Source: Helianthus annuus (Eukaryota > Streptophyta > Magnoliopsida > Asterales > Asteraceae). From it: DNA of 64,000 nt. The notes beneath the pieces were generated by a model. It saw only the letters and a program-made list of their open reading frames with translations, made no database searches and was not told the DNA's origin. Numbering within the stretch: position 1 is the stretch's first letter; each line of letters opens with the position of its first letter. Location of the stretch: assembly GCF_002127325.2 (NCBI RefSeq), contig NC_035440.2:77863875-77927874 (forward strand), read 5' to 3'. The position numbers and the translations under genes were made by a program. Below are positions 44,648 to 56,207 of the stretch, piece by piece.

Positions 44648-47600
44648 TTAGTTCATTAGGGTCTCCAAAGCCAACAGGGCTTTGGATGGGGTTTCAACAG
44701 TATCTGTGTTAAGTTCGGGTGGATGGACAGTGGTTAGGTCAGGGGTTTGGACAGTTTTGGTACTGTTTTTCACTAACCACTGTTGGGGGTCTTGCCCAAT
44801 CAGCTGTTGATAACCAAAGGGATGCCTGTTCACTCTTGGTTTAGAGGGCCTTTTGTAGGCCTCATAAACATGTGGGACCCTTTGGTATGGTGGTTTACCT
44901 TTACCTTTTTGGTATTGGTTAGCAGGGGGTGCATCAGTAACCTGAACATATCTTTTAACAGAGATTTGGTTCAACTGTTTTGTAACAGCTGTTTGAACTG
45001 GCACAAACAGTGGTTGTTTCTTGGTGAACTTGGCAGATGATGTTGATGAACTCACAGGTGTTTTTAACATGTACTCTTCCTTTTTGACCTCAAAGGATTT
45101 CAAGTACACACACTCTTGAGTGGAACGGTTTAATTTCCCACAGATGTTGCAACTCTTAGAAGGCATAACAGTACTTGTTTTTTTTTTAAATCATATGCTT
45201 TTAGATTAAAACAATCTTTGGTCAAATGATTTTTCTTCTCACAAAAATCACAAAACAAGTTTTTAATCTTTTCTCTTTTCTTCCTCTTTTCAGATTACTT
45301 AGCAACAGAGTTTAAACCACTGTTGGGATATCTTTAAGAGGAATGACCTTTCCCTTGGGAGCTTTTACACCATCAGTGATTGTGAAGTCCATTGGTTTGA
45401 AGTTTTCAAGAATGTCATACTCATCAGACCATGTGGGTTTAAATTGGTATTTCTCAATTTCCTCAAAAGTTGAGGACCCCACAGATCTTTCTAGAGTGAT
45501 CTTGTTACCAAGTTTGTCAGTTATTTTAACCCTCTTGGCCATCCTTGTTTGTGGGAATGACTTCAACAGTGGATTGAACAGAATCCTTTAAAGCATTGTT
45601 TTCAATTTCATCATGTTTTCTAAAACCAACACCAAATTTTACATTGCTTTTGATCTGTTTTTCAAGCATGACCTCATAACCTTTGCAAGATTCCACCCTT
45701 TTTTCACAAGTGATTTGGGTGGATTCCAACTCCTTTTTGCAAACTTAATATTTTTCTATCATTGTTTGGAATTGGTTCTTGGTTATGCTCTGCTCTTCTT
45801 TTAGACTGCAGATTTCTTTATCTTTTTCAGTCAATTTGTTTTTAAGTTCTTTTAAAGACTTCTCAAATTTGACTTCATCAGTTAACACCCTATCCCTAAG
45901 GTTTTCATTCACCTCTTTGATGTTAGCAAATGCTATGATGCATTTGTCTGAACACAGATTTTCAAGAACCTGAGATGATACCTTAGTTGTAGCCATCATT
46001 GCACAATCACAAGTATGCTCTTTCTCTTCAGTCACCTTCTCTTCCTTCTCACCATGTTTCTTCTCTTCTTCTTCTTCTTCAGACCAGGGGTCAGACAGTG
46101 GTTCTATCAAGGATTCTGACCTTTCTCCAAGCAGTATTTCATCAACAACAGCAGCAACCACTGCTTCAGCAACTTCATCCACTCTTTCAGCACTTAGCTG
46201 TCCTTCTTCAGCATCCAGCTCTTCTGGTATTGACTCTAATTCCATGAAACAATAATCATCATTAGAAGCATCATTAGTAGCATAGAGTGCAAAATTTTCA
46301 TCACCTAGCTCTTCAGGTAAGCTGCTCCAGTCAACAAAGCCTTGGGTGAAAAAGCTTTGCTGATCTGGTTGAACCACTACTGGTGCAGCTTGTTGTGGTG
46401 CAACTGGTTGCACTTGAACCTGAGGGACAGGAGCTTGGACATACTGAATTTGTGGAACAGTGGTTTGAACATAATGCACAGGAACAGGGGTTCCAGGGTT
46501 TGCATAATGAGCAGCGTTTACATGGGCAGCAGAGGTATATTGAGCATAATGCATAGTGCCTTGGTTGTTTTGTGGTCTAGGGTTTGAGGTAGGATGAGTA
46601 ATAATTGGACCAGTGTTTTGACTCCTGCATTCCCTAGCAAAATGACCTAGCCTATTACACTTATAGCACTTAATTTTCGATTTATCCAGCCCCACTTTTA
46701 AATTCCCTTGTAGCCCTGGGAATTTTCTCCATGTCCTTTTGTAAAACTTGCTAGTTCTTACACTTAGCAAAGCCAGTTGATGCAAAATGTCCATTTCTTC
46801 TAAGTCAGTGGGATCAAAATGTTATAAATTATTGAGTTCAAAACACAGATTGTTAGAGATCTGGCTTTCTCCATTTGCTGTAAAAGTAAAATTGGATGAG
46901 TGAGGATCAGAGTTGAAATTACCACCAGCAGTTATGTCAATAAAATGATCATAACTCTGATCCTTACTACTGCCAGACTCTTCCTGACCCAGAAGAGCTG
47001 TGTTGCCAAATGTGTAGTCATCTGCAACTTTGCCAGACTCTTGCAACTTCTTTTTCTGGTTTAACTCCCTTTCATAGGTCAGGAGTCTACCATGAAGTTG
47101 GGTCAGTGTCAGATCTTTTAACTCAACAGAATTTCTTGTAACAAATGCAATTGTATCCCATTTTTCAGGTAGTGATCTAAGAAACCTGCTATTTTGTGTT
47201 GATTTTGCAAACTCAACATTAACAAGTCTTAGCTCACTAATGAGACAACCGAATCGCTCAAATTGTTGTGTTAGTGTTTCACCCTTAACATGACAAAACG
47301 TTTCATACTGCTAATTCAGAATTTCCCTGTTGTTTTCAATTACTTCTTCCGTCCCCCTAAATTGTTCCTTAAGTGCATCCCACAATTCCTTGGCACTCTT
47401 ACAGTGTAATAGCCCAACATATATTTCATTGGGTAGTGCAGATGTAACGATGCTAAATGCCTTGGCATCGAGTTCGAATTTTTGAAAATCGGTTTCAGTA
47501 TAGTTTTCAGGTTTCTTAGGTTCGAACTTCTTTGTATCCTCAGCACTCGGCACCATTGGAACATGAGGTCCAAAGATAACCGACTTCCAACATCTGGTGT

Positions 47601-47720
47601 TCTGTTGAGCAAGGATGTGACCATCCTTCTCTGCCAGATGTTGTACTCATTGTGCTTTAACATGGGTGGTTTGAAGAGTGAACCGATGCTATTATTAGCA
47701 TCTTGTGATTGTGACGTCAT
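44648..47720 (-). pseudogene. Copia gag, long form with coiled coil and zinc fingers (multiple breaks)
   Basis: N-terminus MTSQSQDANNSIGSLFKPP, NEYNIWQRRM; a frameshift near 47590; then the gag core (DFQKFELDAKAFSIV, AKELWDALKEQF), a CCHC knuckle (CYKCNRLGHFAREC, about 46670), a Gln/Val/Pro-rich segment, a Glu-rich acidic segment, a coiled coil (KFEKSLKELKNKLTEKDKEI), and two further cysteine motifs, CDFCEKKNHLTKDC near 45230 and CNICGKLNRSTQEC near 45140 (His replaced by Arg). In-frame stops TAG 47311-47313, TAA 46822-46824, TAA 45745-45747 and TAA 45295-45297 are each one C-to-T step from Gln codons. Frameshifts occur near 45545 and in the A-run near 45180. Long gag with coiled coil fits Sireviruses. 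Confidence 0.82.
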
Positions 47721-47865
47721 CTTGGTTGTTTTACAGACACTGATTAATCAACTTTGTTGGTGATTAAACCTTGCTCTGTTTTTCAATGAAACGAACTATA
47801 ATAAGTATCAACGATTGTGAGCTGAACTTTTATGCTAAAACGATTGTTAGATCAAATTTGAATGT

Positions 47866-47881
47866 CCTAGCTCTGATACCA
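47866..47881 (-). other. Primer binding site of the Copia element
   Basis: TGGTATCAGAGCTAGG on the minus strand, two bases inside the 5' LTR, matches the 3' end of initiator tRNA-Met. It fixes orientation. Confidence 0.92.
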
Positions 47882-47883
47882 AT

Positions 47884-48607
47884 TGTTAGGATCTGAGTTT
47901 CTTTTTTATTGTATTTTTGTTTGATTAATTAAGAAGATAACAAGTAATTGCAGCGGAATATAAATGGAAACAAACTTTCACACACAATCAAACAGGAGAA
48001 ATGCTTTTCACACACATTTTAACATAGAACTGAATGATTGCATTTATTTCAAACTTCAATTACAATATGCATGCATGTATAACAAACTCCCCCTCAGCCT
48101 GAGCTCACAGATTGTTCGTACAAGATAAAAAGTGGTGAAAGAGCTAATAGAACAGTACAGGGTATTGTTCTATTTATAGGCACGAGCAAACCACTGAAGC
48201 ATCTTGGCTGACGTCACCATGAAAGTGTCATCTAACCTCCTAACAACTGACCTCTTATAAGCACTGCTCAGTAACTACTGATAACATTACAATACAACAG
48301 AAATATACTAAACTACCGCTTTCTCCTTCCAATATTGTGACTCCAGCAGTACTTTATATCTTCAGTAGTGCTTGACCCATATCAGTAGATTGAGCAACAG
48401 AACTTTAGTCTTCATTAGTCTTTAGGCTTGATCAGTTGTTGTAAGATAGCAGTTGTTGTAAAGGATCAGTGGATTGAGGACATCAGTTGTTAGAATCACC
48501 TTCAAGGGGAGAGTATGAAATACAAGCATCTGCTTATTCTGGATCCACTGCTCTGGTCCAGTTTTGGCTTTAATCAACTGTTCCTTTGGTAGGGTTCAAT
48601 CCCAACA
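47884..48607 (-). repeat. 5' LTR of the Copia element
   Basis: 724 bp with TGTTGGGATTG...CAGATCCTAACA ends on the minus strand. TATA box at 48170-48179 with the same adjoining palindrome as the other LTR (one arm base differs). Followed by AACCA. Confidence 0.92.
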
Positions 48608-49408
48608 AACCAAGCCTCCCACACCTTCATTTCACTTTTCCCACACTATAATCTCACTTAGAAATACTCTTAAATTACTAAAATATCAAGCTTGGGGAAG
48701 ATTACTTATAAGTTCAAAAGTGAGCTTTCAGCTCACTTTTTCTTTCCAGTCTTCATAAATTCTTGCTTCAACTCACTCGGAACACCTCTAGGATTGTGTC
48801 AACAAGTTTACAATGGTAAACTAGGTTGGAACATCACCATTTTGAGGTCCAAAGTGAGGTTTTAATTTCTATTTTTGTTAAACTTTCAATCTAATAACAC
48901 TTTTCAACACCTTTCTTGGATGAACATGAACCAAACCTTGTTCCCAAGTCACTTGCATGATGAGTGGCTTGAGTTGAGGTGTCATTCCAGAAAGTTTGAG
49001 GTGCAAACACCTCCATAACAACTAACCTAAGTCACTAAACAACTTCCTAGCCACACAGTGAACAATACTACACCAAGTCTCCAAACACTATCTATGTTTG
49101 GAATGCACTAGTCTAGTCAAATCACTTGGTTGTTTAAGTGATTTAGATGATTAGTTATCTAAGTAGTTTCCAAGAATCAAAGTAAGCTAACCCCACCTCA
49201 TCTCCAACATTTGCCATGTTAGGTATGTACAGGTCCGGGTTGTTCTTATTTGGATACTTAGCAAACTTAGTAACTTGTACATTAAATTTTATTCATGACC
49301 AACAAAGTTGATTTTGTGCTTTAGTGAATCCTTACAATGAGGTTAAATGGATGGAATTCATCCTACCTCCATACATGACAATATATGACTTGGACTAAAT
49401 AATTATAG
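48608..49408 (+). repeat. Old gypsy-type LTR remnant, second piece
   Basis: Continuation of 15168-15737 across the Copia insertion (AAGCCTCCCACACC onward). AT-rich, no coding region. Identity as an LTR is inferred from composition and from the TGTCACA end at 54022-54028. Confidence 0.4.
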
Positions 49409-49409
49409 A

Positions 49410-49460
<51 letters not shown>
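49409..49460. repeat. (CT)n(AT)n microsatellite
   Basis: CTCTCT followed by an AT repeat up to the left end of the Mutator-like element. Confidence 0.9.
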
Positions 49461-49464
<4 letters not shown>

Positions 49465-51399
49465 GAAGGATAAATCGAAAACCCACTCCAGTTGACTAAA
49501 CCCTGAAAACCCATTAATCACCATTGATCAAACTAAATGAATGGCTGAGATTAAGTTTGGACCATGTCTTTCTTTAGTTCCACTTTTCAGTATTATTTAA
49601 TACATTGATTGTACATTAAGGGGTAATATGGGAAACATATTTTCATCTCTTTTAAGAAAGAGAGAGACATGTTTAGGTACGAACCATAAAGTCTCCATAT
49701 GCACAGACCTATCAAAACTTCAAAACATCAAAACAAATTCTCTCTCTCCAAAAATTTCCATCAAACATTCTTCATCTATACTCATATCAGCGAAGATGTT
49801 CAACTATACCCAGAATCTGCGGCCAAAAATCGCTTAAAGATCTTCAAAATCGCCGTAGAATATCAACGATCGCCGGAGATATTCAAGAATCACTGGAGAA
49901 TTTCAACCGGTCACCGCCGGAAAAAAATCAGCCTAAAAACGAGAGGATTTCAGGTGCGTCGCTTCTTTGTTGACTAAAATTATCAACTTTGTTTTAGCTA
50001 TTCAGAATTAGGGACTTTTATAATAGAGATTATAGGGTTTTTTAGGTCTTTTCAAAATGCTCGATTGCTTTATACCCATTTGGGTTTTCTTTATATATAT
50101 ATATATATGCTGGTTTTAAATCGTATGTTGTTGCAATTGTAGTAAATATAATTTGTTTTGCTTTGTTGTTCATCAGATTTTTGTTTTCAAATCTATAGTG
50201 ATGTATATGCTTGGTCAGTTGGGTCATTATCACAAATTTAATATTGTTGAAACCCAAAAGTCATTTCTTTTATTCAGTTCTTGTTCTATTTTTTTTTTAT
50301 TTTTATTTTTGTTTTAGATCTTTAAGCGAATTGAGTTTTTTTTTAGGAATATGATTATAGATGGTGATTTGGGTATTAATTATTGTTGTTCGGTCTATTG
50401 GTTTTGTACGGTTTTATTCAGTTGATTGGAATTTTTTCCTTTAATCAGTTAAGTTAGGGTTTTTACTTTCTTTTGAATAATATCAAATTGGTATGTAACA
50501 TTAAATTGTTAGATGTTTTGTTACATTTATGTTTGACAATTTATTTTGTAACAGCGTTGGAAGGCAGTGAATCGGACACACCAGCAAAGGATTTGAAAGA
50601 AAAGATAAAAGTATTTTTTTAACTTAAGTATTTTGTTTTTTAGGGAACAAGTGTGTTGTATGCGTTGTTAGGTTATATAATAATGTTGCACCTTAACATT
50701 TGTGCGGGCAAAATTTTGTAACTTAAGTATTTTATTCATAAAGTTGTTTTACGATACTTTTTTTTTTAATTTATCCGTGTTTTGGCCACCGGTGTTGTAT
50801 ATAACAAATAAATGTAAAAGCATTAGGTGAAAAACTGGATATACACGTTAAATAAGGTTACATTATATGTTACTTTATATGTACCATCTTATTAAGGTTA
50901 CATTCTACAAACAAAAACAAAAAATGTAACCAATGAGGAAAAATGTTACTTTATATGTACCCTCTTATTAAGGTTACATTATGTAAAATGAGCAATAGGT
51001 ATTACATTATATGTAACATTTTACAAAAAAAAAGTATAAAAAATAACGTTACATTTTCTGTATAATTTCAAAAAATGTAAACACCCAGTATGCAAGAAAA
51101 AATGCTTGTTTTTTTACCATTTAAAGGATATCCACATACAGAAGAGTGTAACGCGTTTTCTTTTCTTTCTCCTCCGACACAAAGTGTTATATTACATCAT
51201 ATTGTTACAAAAAGTCGTCTTCCTAGAAAAAGATGTTACATGTTGGTACGTACACTACAAAAAAGATGTTACATATATTATACATATATATGAAGTTACA
51301 CCACGTGTAAACAAACATTTTCTGTATAATTTCAAAAAATGTAAACACCCAGTAAACAAAAAAATGAGCAATAAGTATTACATTATGTGTAACGTCCTT

Positions 51400-51515
51400 C
51401 TACGTTTCATATACACAACCAACAACAGGTTTTAAAACAATAGGAACATTAGGACACCATATTCTAGTGCCATTAGGTGTGTGGTGAACATAAAGTTCCT
51501 CGTCCGCATGAATAC
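51400..51515 (-). pseudogene. FAR1-like exon in the MULE derivative
   Basis: Reads GIHADEELYVHHTPNGTRIW, CPNVPIVLKPVVGCVYET, then TAG where Trp would be expected. This resembles the start of FAR1/FHY3-type MULE transposase proteins (W-x-P-x-V ... LKP-x-x-G-x-x-F-x-T). It is preceded by a pyrimidine-rich acceptor (TTTTTGTAG) and joins in frame to the exon at 51971-52053 across a 455-bp GT-AG intron. No catalytic domain follows. Confidence 0.5.
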
Positions 51516-51970
51516 CTACAAAAAAAAGGTCACGAATCTTTTAGAAAACGTTGTATTCTTAATAAATTTTAACACGTATAAGTTAAAAAAATTTACTTGT
51601 AACATGAAACCTAACAAACTGATGCATTTTACTGTATTGTCAATACAAGTTTAACACGTTTTGCTACAATGCAAACAAATGGTGGTACATTTTTTTGGTG
51701 TCACCAAAAAGTGTAGATGCTGGTGCATTTTTTTATGTGATCCAAAAATGTAATTTCGAATGTTTTTCCTTTCCAAAAAATATAAAAACTTAATACAAGT
51801 GTAACCACACATGTTTTTACCTTCTACGAAATACAAAAGCTTGTTTCATAAAAATAAAAAAATAAAAATGGTATTGTTAATACAAGTTTACCACATTTTC
51901 AACCAAACTAACCATAAAAAAAATACCAAAAAACCAAAAAAAAATTTCATTCTTTCACATAAACAATGAC

Positions 51971-52053
51971 CTGTGGATAGCAGCTCTGTAAAAGTACAAT
52001 TCTGAACACCATCCTCATCATCATTTGTGCCATTTTGATGTAGATCTGAGGCT
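51971..52053 (-). pseudogene. Upstream exon of the MULE FAR1-like gene
   Basis: Coding segment SDLHQNGTNDDEDGVQNC, TFTELLSTG between an acceptor (ATGTGTAG) and a donor (CACAG/GTCATTG). It splices in frame with the exon ending at 51515. An acidic, low-information sequence, so its assignment rests on the splice frame and neighbour. Confidence 0.4.
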
Positions 52054-53144
52054 ACACATAAAAAAATACCAAAAAACCAAAAAAAAAATTCAAGAAGAAT
52101 CCAATCAAAATCTAAACAAGAAAACCTTAATTTACACAACTACTCGTATGTATTTAAAGCTGTATATTTAATAAAACTGAAAAAAAAAGGTATCACTCAC
52201 CTGGAAACTCTGAAGAAACTCTACTCTCACCCAATGCATCTTCATGGAGTTTCTTGCTATGTTTGATTTTGTCCGATGAATTTTGAAGATCCGCAGCGAT
52301 GTTTGATTTTGTCTGATGATTTTTGAAGATCTGCCATGTTTTTGGCTGTTCAACTCAGCCCTGTTTGATTTTGTCCGATGATTTTTTTGAAGATCTGCAG
52401 CGATCGTCTTTTTTGTGTGGCGATTGTCTAATTTTTTGAAAATCTCCGATCTTGATCGGAGCATCTTTTTTGTTCAAACACACATGCAAAAACCCCACAA
52501 CTTCATCTCCTTAAAGCCCTAATCACACCGGCAAAACCACCTCCGATTTTATTTTGTTCAAATCTGAAACCCAGATGTCAAGACTTGTTCCGATTTGGTT
52601 TAAATGTGTGTGAAACATCTGAAATTTATGTGAGATCTGAAAGATTGTGAAGAGAATGATATATGTATAATTTCAAATGTTTATGAGGATGATTCTTGAA
52701 ATTAGACATATTAGAGAAAGAGATCAGAGAAATATTAGAGGAAGAGAAATATGAGGATGATTCTTCAAATGTGTATGAGGATGATGGGGGGTGATTCTTC
52801 AAATGTGTATGAGGAAGAGAAATAAATGAGATGTGAGATGAGAAGTCTTGACATCTGGGTTGAAAATTGTGAGAGAAAGATGTGAGAGAAAAAGCAAAGT
52901 TGAAAATTCTACACAAGTACAATTGAATTTATTAAAAAGATGACAAGAAGAAGCAAAGATGGACAAGTCTGCGTGTGCAGACACATCACCAGCCCATCAC
53001 CATAATCTCAAAAATGTAATAAAGAAAATGACGATCATGCCCTTACTCCTCTCAATCTAAATTCAAACGTGGATCAATCCTAGCCACATGTTAGAGTTTT
53101 CAAGGTTTAGTCAACTGGAGTGGGTTTTCTCCTTATAATTAGCC

Positions 53145-53172
<28 letters not shown>
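53145..53172. repeat. (AT)n microsatellite
   Basis: AT repeat at the right end of the MULE derivative, continuing the one at 49429-49460 across the insertion. Confidence 0.85.
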
Positions 53173-53175
<3 letters not shown>

Positions 53176-54028
53176 AAAGTAATTCTAACAACCGAACCCT
53201 AAAAGCTAACCAATTCATGAATTGATGTTAAGAGTGACGGTTACAATATCTTAGATTAAAACTTCTCATGATTGGACTTCCAATAGGCGAACTTGCGCCT
53301 ATGAAAAACATATAATCATGGTGTCCAAATTTGGGTGTTTTGCCAAGATAACGTTTATGTACTTTCATACTAAGTAAGCATCTCGCATCCACATTCCAAT
53401 TCCAAAATCCGTCGAACTCATACGCCCCGTTTATCCTTGTACGATAACTCAGCGGTGTCCTAAAACTCTCAACACACCAACTCACGTACATGGAAATTAC
53501 TACACATATTTATCATGCTTAGGTTATTCATGCTATATATTCAATCATTCATACTTGCAAACTACTTGTCATTGTTAAAACGTGAGCGCTATAGGAGTAG
53601 AACACCGCCCATTGGTTGGGTCATTGTTAAGTATTCAATTGTATAACGGTATTGTTCATTGCGATGGCAAGATTACGCTCATGGAATCTTTGGTTTGACA
53701 TTTAGGTAGTGCATACTAGTATGTAATTTGACTTAGTATACAAATGTCATGCTGGATTGAGATAATCTTTTATACGTATGCTATGTAATTAAAATTGTAT
53801 ACTCACCAACTTTGTATTGATCGTATTTTAATACATCTTGCAGGAAATTGATGATGCTATTCAAGAAAGCTACTAAGGATGAACTAGAAACGCACCTATT
53901 TAATTTTCATTAAGTAATTCCCTTTGTTTCTTTACATTCAAGTTGCAAACATATTGTATCTTGATTTCCAAAACAATGTATCTCTATTTAGAATGAAATG
54001 AAATATGGTTTAATTAAATATTGTCACA
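53173..54028 (+). repeat. Old gypsy-type LTR remnant, final piece
   Basis: Contains the TATACTCACC...CTTGCAGGAAATTGATGATG block common near the 3' end of gypsy LTRs and ends in ATTGTCACA. No matching second LTR or internal region is present, so it is probably a solo LTR. The target duplication could not be confirmed. Confidence 0.45.
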
Positions 54029-54532
54029 CTCATATTTTTTTGTTTCTCTTTTTTATAACTTGGAGTTAATTACACAAATAGTCTCTGTCATTCATTTTAA
54101 AATATGTCGTTTTATAAATTTCTGGATATATCGTTACGATTTACTTATTTTTATTTATGTTTTGGTATAAGTTTTATTCAAATCAAGTTGTATGTAATAT
54201 AATTAATAACGTACAAGTCATCAAAACAGGAATGTATATTCAAGGTTTCATTTTTTTTCCTTTTACAATCTTAAATGCGATGTATTATAAAATTCTGGGT
54301 TTGCCATTATGACATGATTATTATATCAACGTTTCAATGTGAAATTTTCCGCAAGAAAAACACTATTGTATCAATCGTTGAAACCGAGCGTTACAAATTT
54401 TAATACCCTGTCGTAACGCAAATTCAAGCCATCTGATTTTCTAACCGGTCCAAATAGTAGACTGAAATCCGACTTAGGGTTAAAACGCGAATTAAGTAAA
54501 AATAAAATAAAATAAAATAAAATGTAAAAGCA
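54029..54532. other. 3' flank of the NHL gene
   Basis: AT-rich, no ORF of note. It contains an AAAATAAAATAAAAT run near 54500. It presumably includes the 3' untranslated region of the gene at 54533. Confidence 0.4.
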
Positions 54533-55135
54533 TCAATGTGATTTTGTGCTACAACGTGAATGCAATAGTACACTACCATTAACCGGCAACACGAGCTCAC
54601 AATCCATATGCAACGTAAACTTAACCTCACCCAACGGACCAACTTTCCACATTGTTTTCGAACTCCCCTTCAACACAAACAGCATCAACCTACTTTTCTT
54701 CATCGATTGATCCGTCAAATACTGCTCTTCCCGCGGCAGCGGTATCGGCGACGACTCGACAACATAGTTCAAATCCACAGTCCCATTCCTCGGCACATCA
54801 AACGGGTCCGCCACCAACCGCGCTATACGTACACCATGGTAACCGAGCAACAACCTCGTATCGTAAAAGCTCGCGTGGGCTTTCCGGTTATGGTTCTCCG
54901 CGCGGATCACGAGCGTTAGTTTAACCGCGAAAACGTCCCCATTGTAGTAGATGTTATCTAAGCGCGCTGCACGGACAGAAAGGAGAGGGACTTTCGGGCG
55001 TAGCACGAGGTAACCCGAGAAAATGACGATTCCGGCGATGATGATGGTGGTGGCAATGATGGAGCATACGATGGCGAAGCACCAGACAACCGGGTTGGTG
55101 CGGCGTTGGCGACCGAGTGTGGGTGGTTTTGGCAT
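54533..55135 (-). CDS. LEA-2 / NDR1-HIN1-like (NHL) membrane protein
   Basis: A 200-residue protein, single exon, start ATG 55135, stop at 54533. It has a short basic Pro/Arg-rich cytosolic N-terminus (MPKPPTLGRQRRTNP), one membrane segment at about residues 16-41 (VVWCFAIVCSIIATTIIIAG) and a LEA-2 beta-sandwich domain at about 55-180 (VKLTLVIRAENHNRKAHASF, YDTRLLLGYHGVRIA, FDVPRNGTVDLNYVV, GEVKFTLHMDCEL). Two N-glycosylation sequons (NGT, NGS) face the outer side in the usual type-II topology. NHL proteins sit at the plasma membrane and take part in pathogen and stress responses; which member this is cannot be told. The common NPN motif reads AENHN here. It is the only host gene I can support in the window. 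Confidence 0.88.
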   Translation of the reverse strand: MPKPPTLGRQRRTNPVVWCFAIVCSIIATTIIIAGIVIFSGYLVLRPKVPLLSVRAARLDNIYYNGDVFAVKLTLVIRAENHNRKAHASFYDTRLLLGYHGVRIARLVADPFDVPRNGTVDLNYVVESSPIPLPREEQYLTDQSMKKSRLMLFVLKGSSKTMWKVGPLGEVKFTLHMDCELVLPVNGSVLLHSRCSTKSH

Positions 55136-55618
55136 TGGTAGGACTAGGAGGGGGTGAAGTGTAAATAGTTGGGCAGCATAGAGGGGTGGGAAGTGTAAAT
55201 GGTTAATTTATGGGGGGTTAAATGGGGTTTGAAAATTGAAATAGGAGAAATAATAATAGGTGGTTTATAGAAATGGGAGTTGGTTGGGTCTAATGTGTGG
55301 GAAAGGTTAAGGTACGTTACCTTGGACTAAAGCCACCCTTGTATTTGTTATTATTATTTTGTACATAACTTTTGGGTTATAGTTACATTGGGTTTGAAGG
55401 TTTCTATAAATGTATTAGACTTCCACATTGTTTATTTGAGAAGGTAGATTGGTGTTTAAGCAAGCATAGTTAGTTTTTTTGTATGCATAATACATGTAAT
55501 ATTAAAACAAATATGGCAAACCTTTTTCGTGTTCTACAGGTAACCTCTTTTCGTGAATTTATAATACGCCTGATGCATGTATATAAACAAAATATGTGAA
55601 GGAAGAGAAAGAGTTGGT
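55136..55618 (-). promoter_or_regulatory. Upstream region of the NHL gene
   Basis: The 480 bp upstream of the start codon contains no transposon I recognise. No TATA box is convincing. The start of transcription cannot be placed. Confidence 0.3.
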
Positions 55619-55693
55619 AGTGGCGGACTCATAAATTATTTGTAGGGGTGCGTATGAGTCGTTCAACCATATTTGTTGGGTAAGTCCGCCACT
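55619..55693. repeat. Short inverted-repeat element (AGTGGCGGACT ends)
   Basis: 75 bp with perfect 11-bp inverted ends AGTGGCGGACT/AGTCCGCCACT. Resembles the CAGTGGCGGA termini common in plant MITEs; a similar left end (CAGTGGTGGATTCAGAA) is at about 56970. Probably a deletion derivative. Confidence 0.55.
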
Positions 55694-55718
55694 GAGTGTT
55701 CGTAGTTAAACCCAACCT

Positions 55719-56025
55719 GCCAATGAGGTAGTGGTGGAGTGGTTGGGCAAAGAATTTGTGTTTCTTGAGACTCAAGTTCGATTCCCACTCTACTCATTAT
55801 TTTCTGTGGCATCCAGGTGAAGAGCGAATACAGGTGGCGTCGGTTCGACTTGAATGTTATGCGAGGTTTTACCGATTATTCCACTGTTGTGCCTTCGGGC
55901 GGGTGGAGGTTGGGATTCCGTGCATCTGGGGAGAGCAAGGGGCTGGCGACGGTCGAGTAGTCGACCTTGACCACAGCGCCCGGTGTCACGATTGTTGACA
56001 CGTCGTTTCTTTCCGTAAAATAAAA
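55719..56025 (+). mobile_element. tRNA-derived SINE with target duplication
   Basis: 307 bp. Its 5' part has an A-box-like TGGTGGAGTGGTTGG (about 55730) and a B-box-like AAGTTCGATTCCC (about 55786), the internal Pol III promoter. The tail is AAAATAAAAA. It is flanked by a 15-bp direct repeat AGTTAAACCCAACCT (55704-55718) and AGTTAAACCCATCCT (56026-56040), one mismatch, the signature of LINE-assisted insertion. It is not a functional tRNA gene: the acceptor stem does not pair. Confidence 0.82.
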
Positions 56026-56040
56026 AGTTAAACCCATCCT

Positions 56041-56168
56041 AAATTGTTGTTTTTATGATGGGACATTTTTACACATATATCTTGTGTATCTAATATAGAA
56101 ACAAATTTAAGTAACAAATTGAGAGAGTCGTATAAGTATTTATACGTAATTATTATTATTATTATTAC

Positions 56169-56207
<39 letters not shown>

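Larger units (their letters stand above)
15738..48607 (-). mobile_element. Sirevirus-like Ty1/copia element, duplicated and interrupted
   Basis: A minus-strand Copia element bounded by about 725-bp LTRs with TGTTGGG...CTAACA ends. Flanking five-base repeats are AACTA (15733-15737) and AACCA (48608-48612), one mismatch. In element order it has LTR, tRNA-Met primer site, a long gag with zinc fingers and coiled coil, protease, integrase, RT, RNase H, then a post-pol ORF of roughly 1200-1350 codons. The total of 32.9 kb is inflated by a 14.5-kb Athila insertion in integrase and a 5.8-kb tandem duplication running from RT to the LTR. Without these it would be about 12.6 kb. Integrase before RT defines Ty1/copia; the long gag and post-pol ORF suggest Sirevirus. 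Confidence 0.88.
49461..53144 (-). mobile_element. Mutator-like (MULE) deletion derivative
   Basis: A 3.7-kb element with inverted ends: both ends carry AAAACCCACTCCAGTTGACT followed by AAACC-TGAAAAC. It lies inside an AT repeat, which hides the target duplication. On the minus strand it keeps promoter-proximal sequence, a small exon (51971-52053) and a second exon (51400-51515) coding a FAR1-like N-terminal segment; the transposase body is gone. The left half holds an unrelated leader-like region (49790-49970, CGCCGG-rich) with a splice-donor-like site. Between 50800 and 51400 lie many TTACATT/TGTAAC motifs, probably subterminal binding sites. Confidence 0.55.

Noticed and set aside
15540..54028. 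TGTGACA at 15540 as the exact start of the old LTR ending TGTCACA at 54028
   Set aside because: The five bases outside (CTAAA and CTCAT) do not match, and LTR-like sequence continues to the left of 15540.
55719..55800. A tRNA gene
   Set aside because: A- and B-box-like blocks are present but the acceptor stem does not pair and an A-tail and target duplication mark a SINE.
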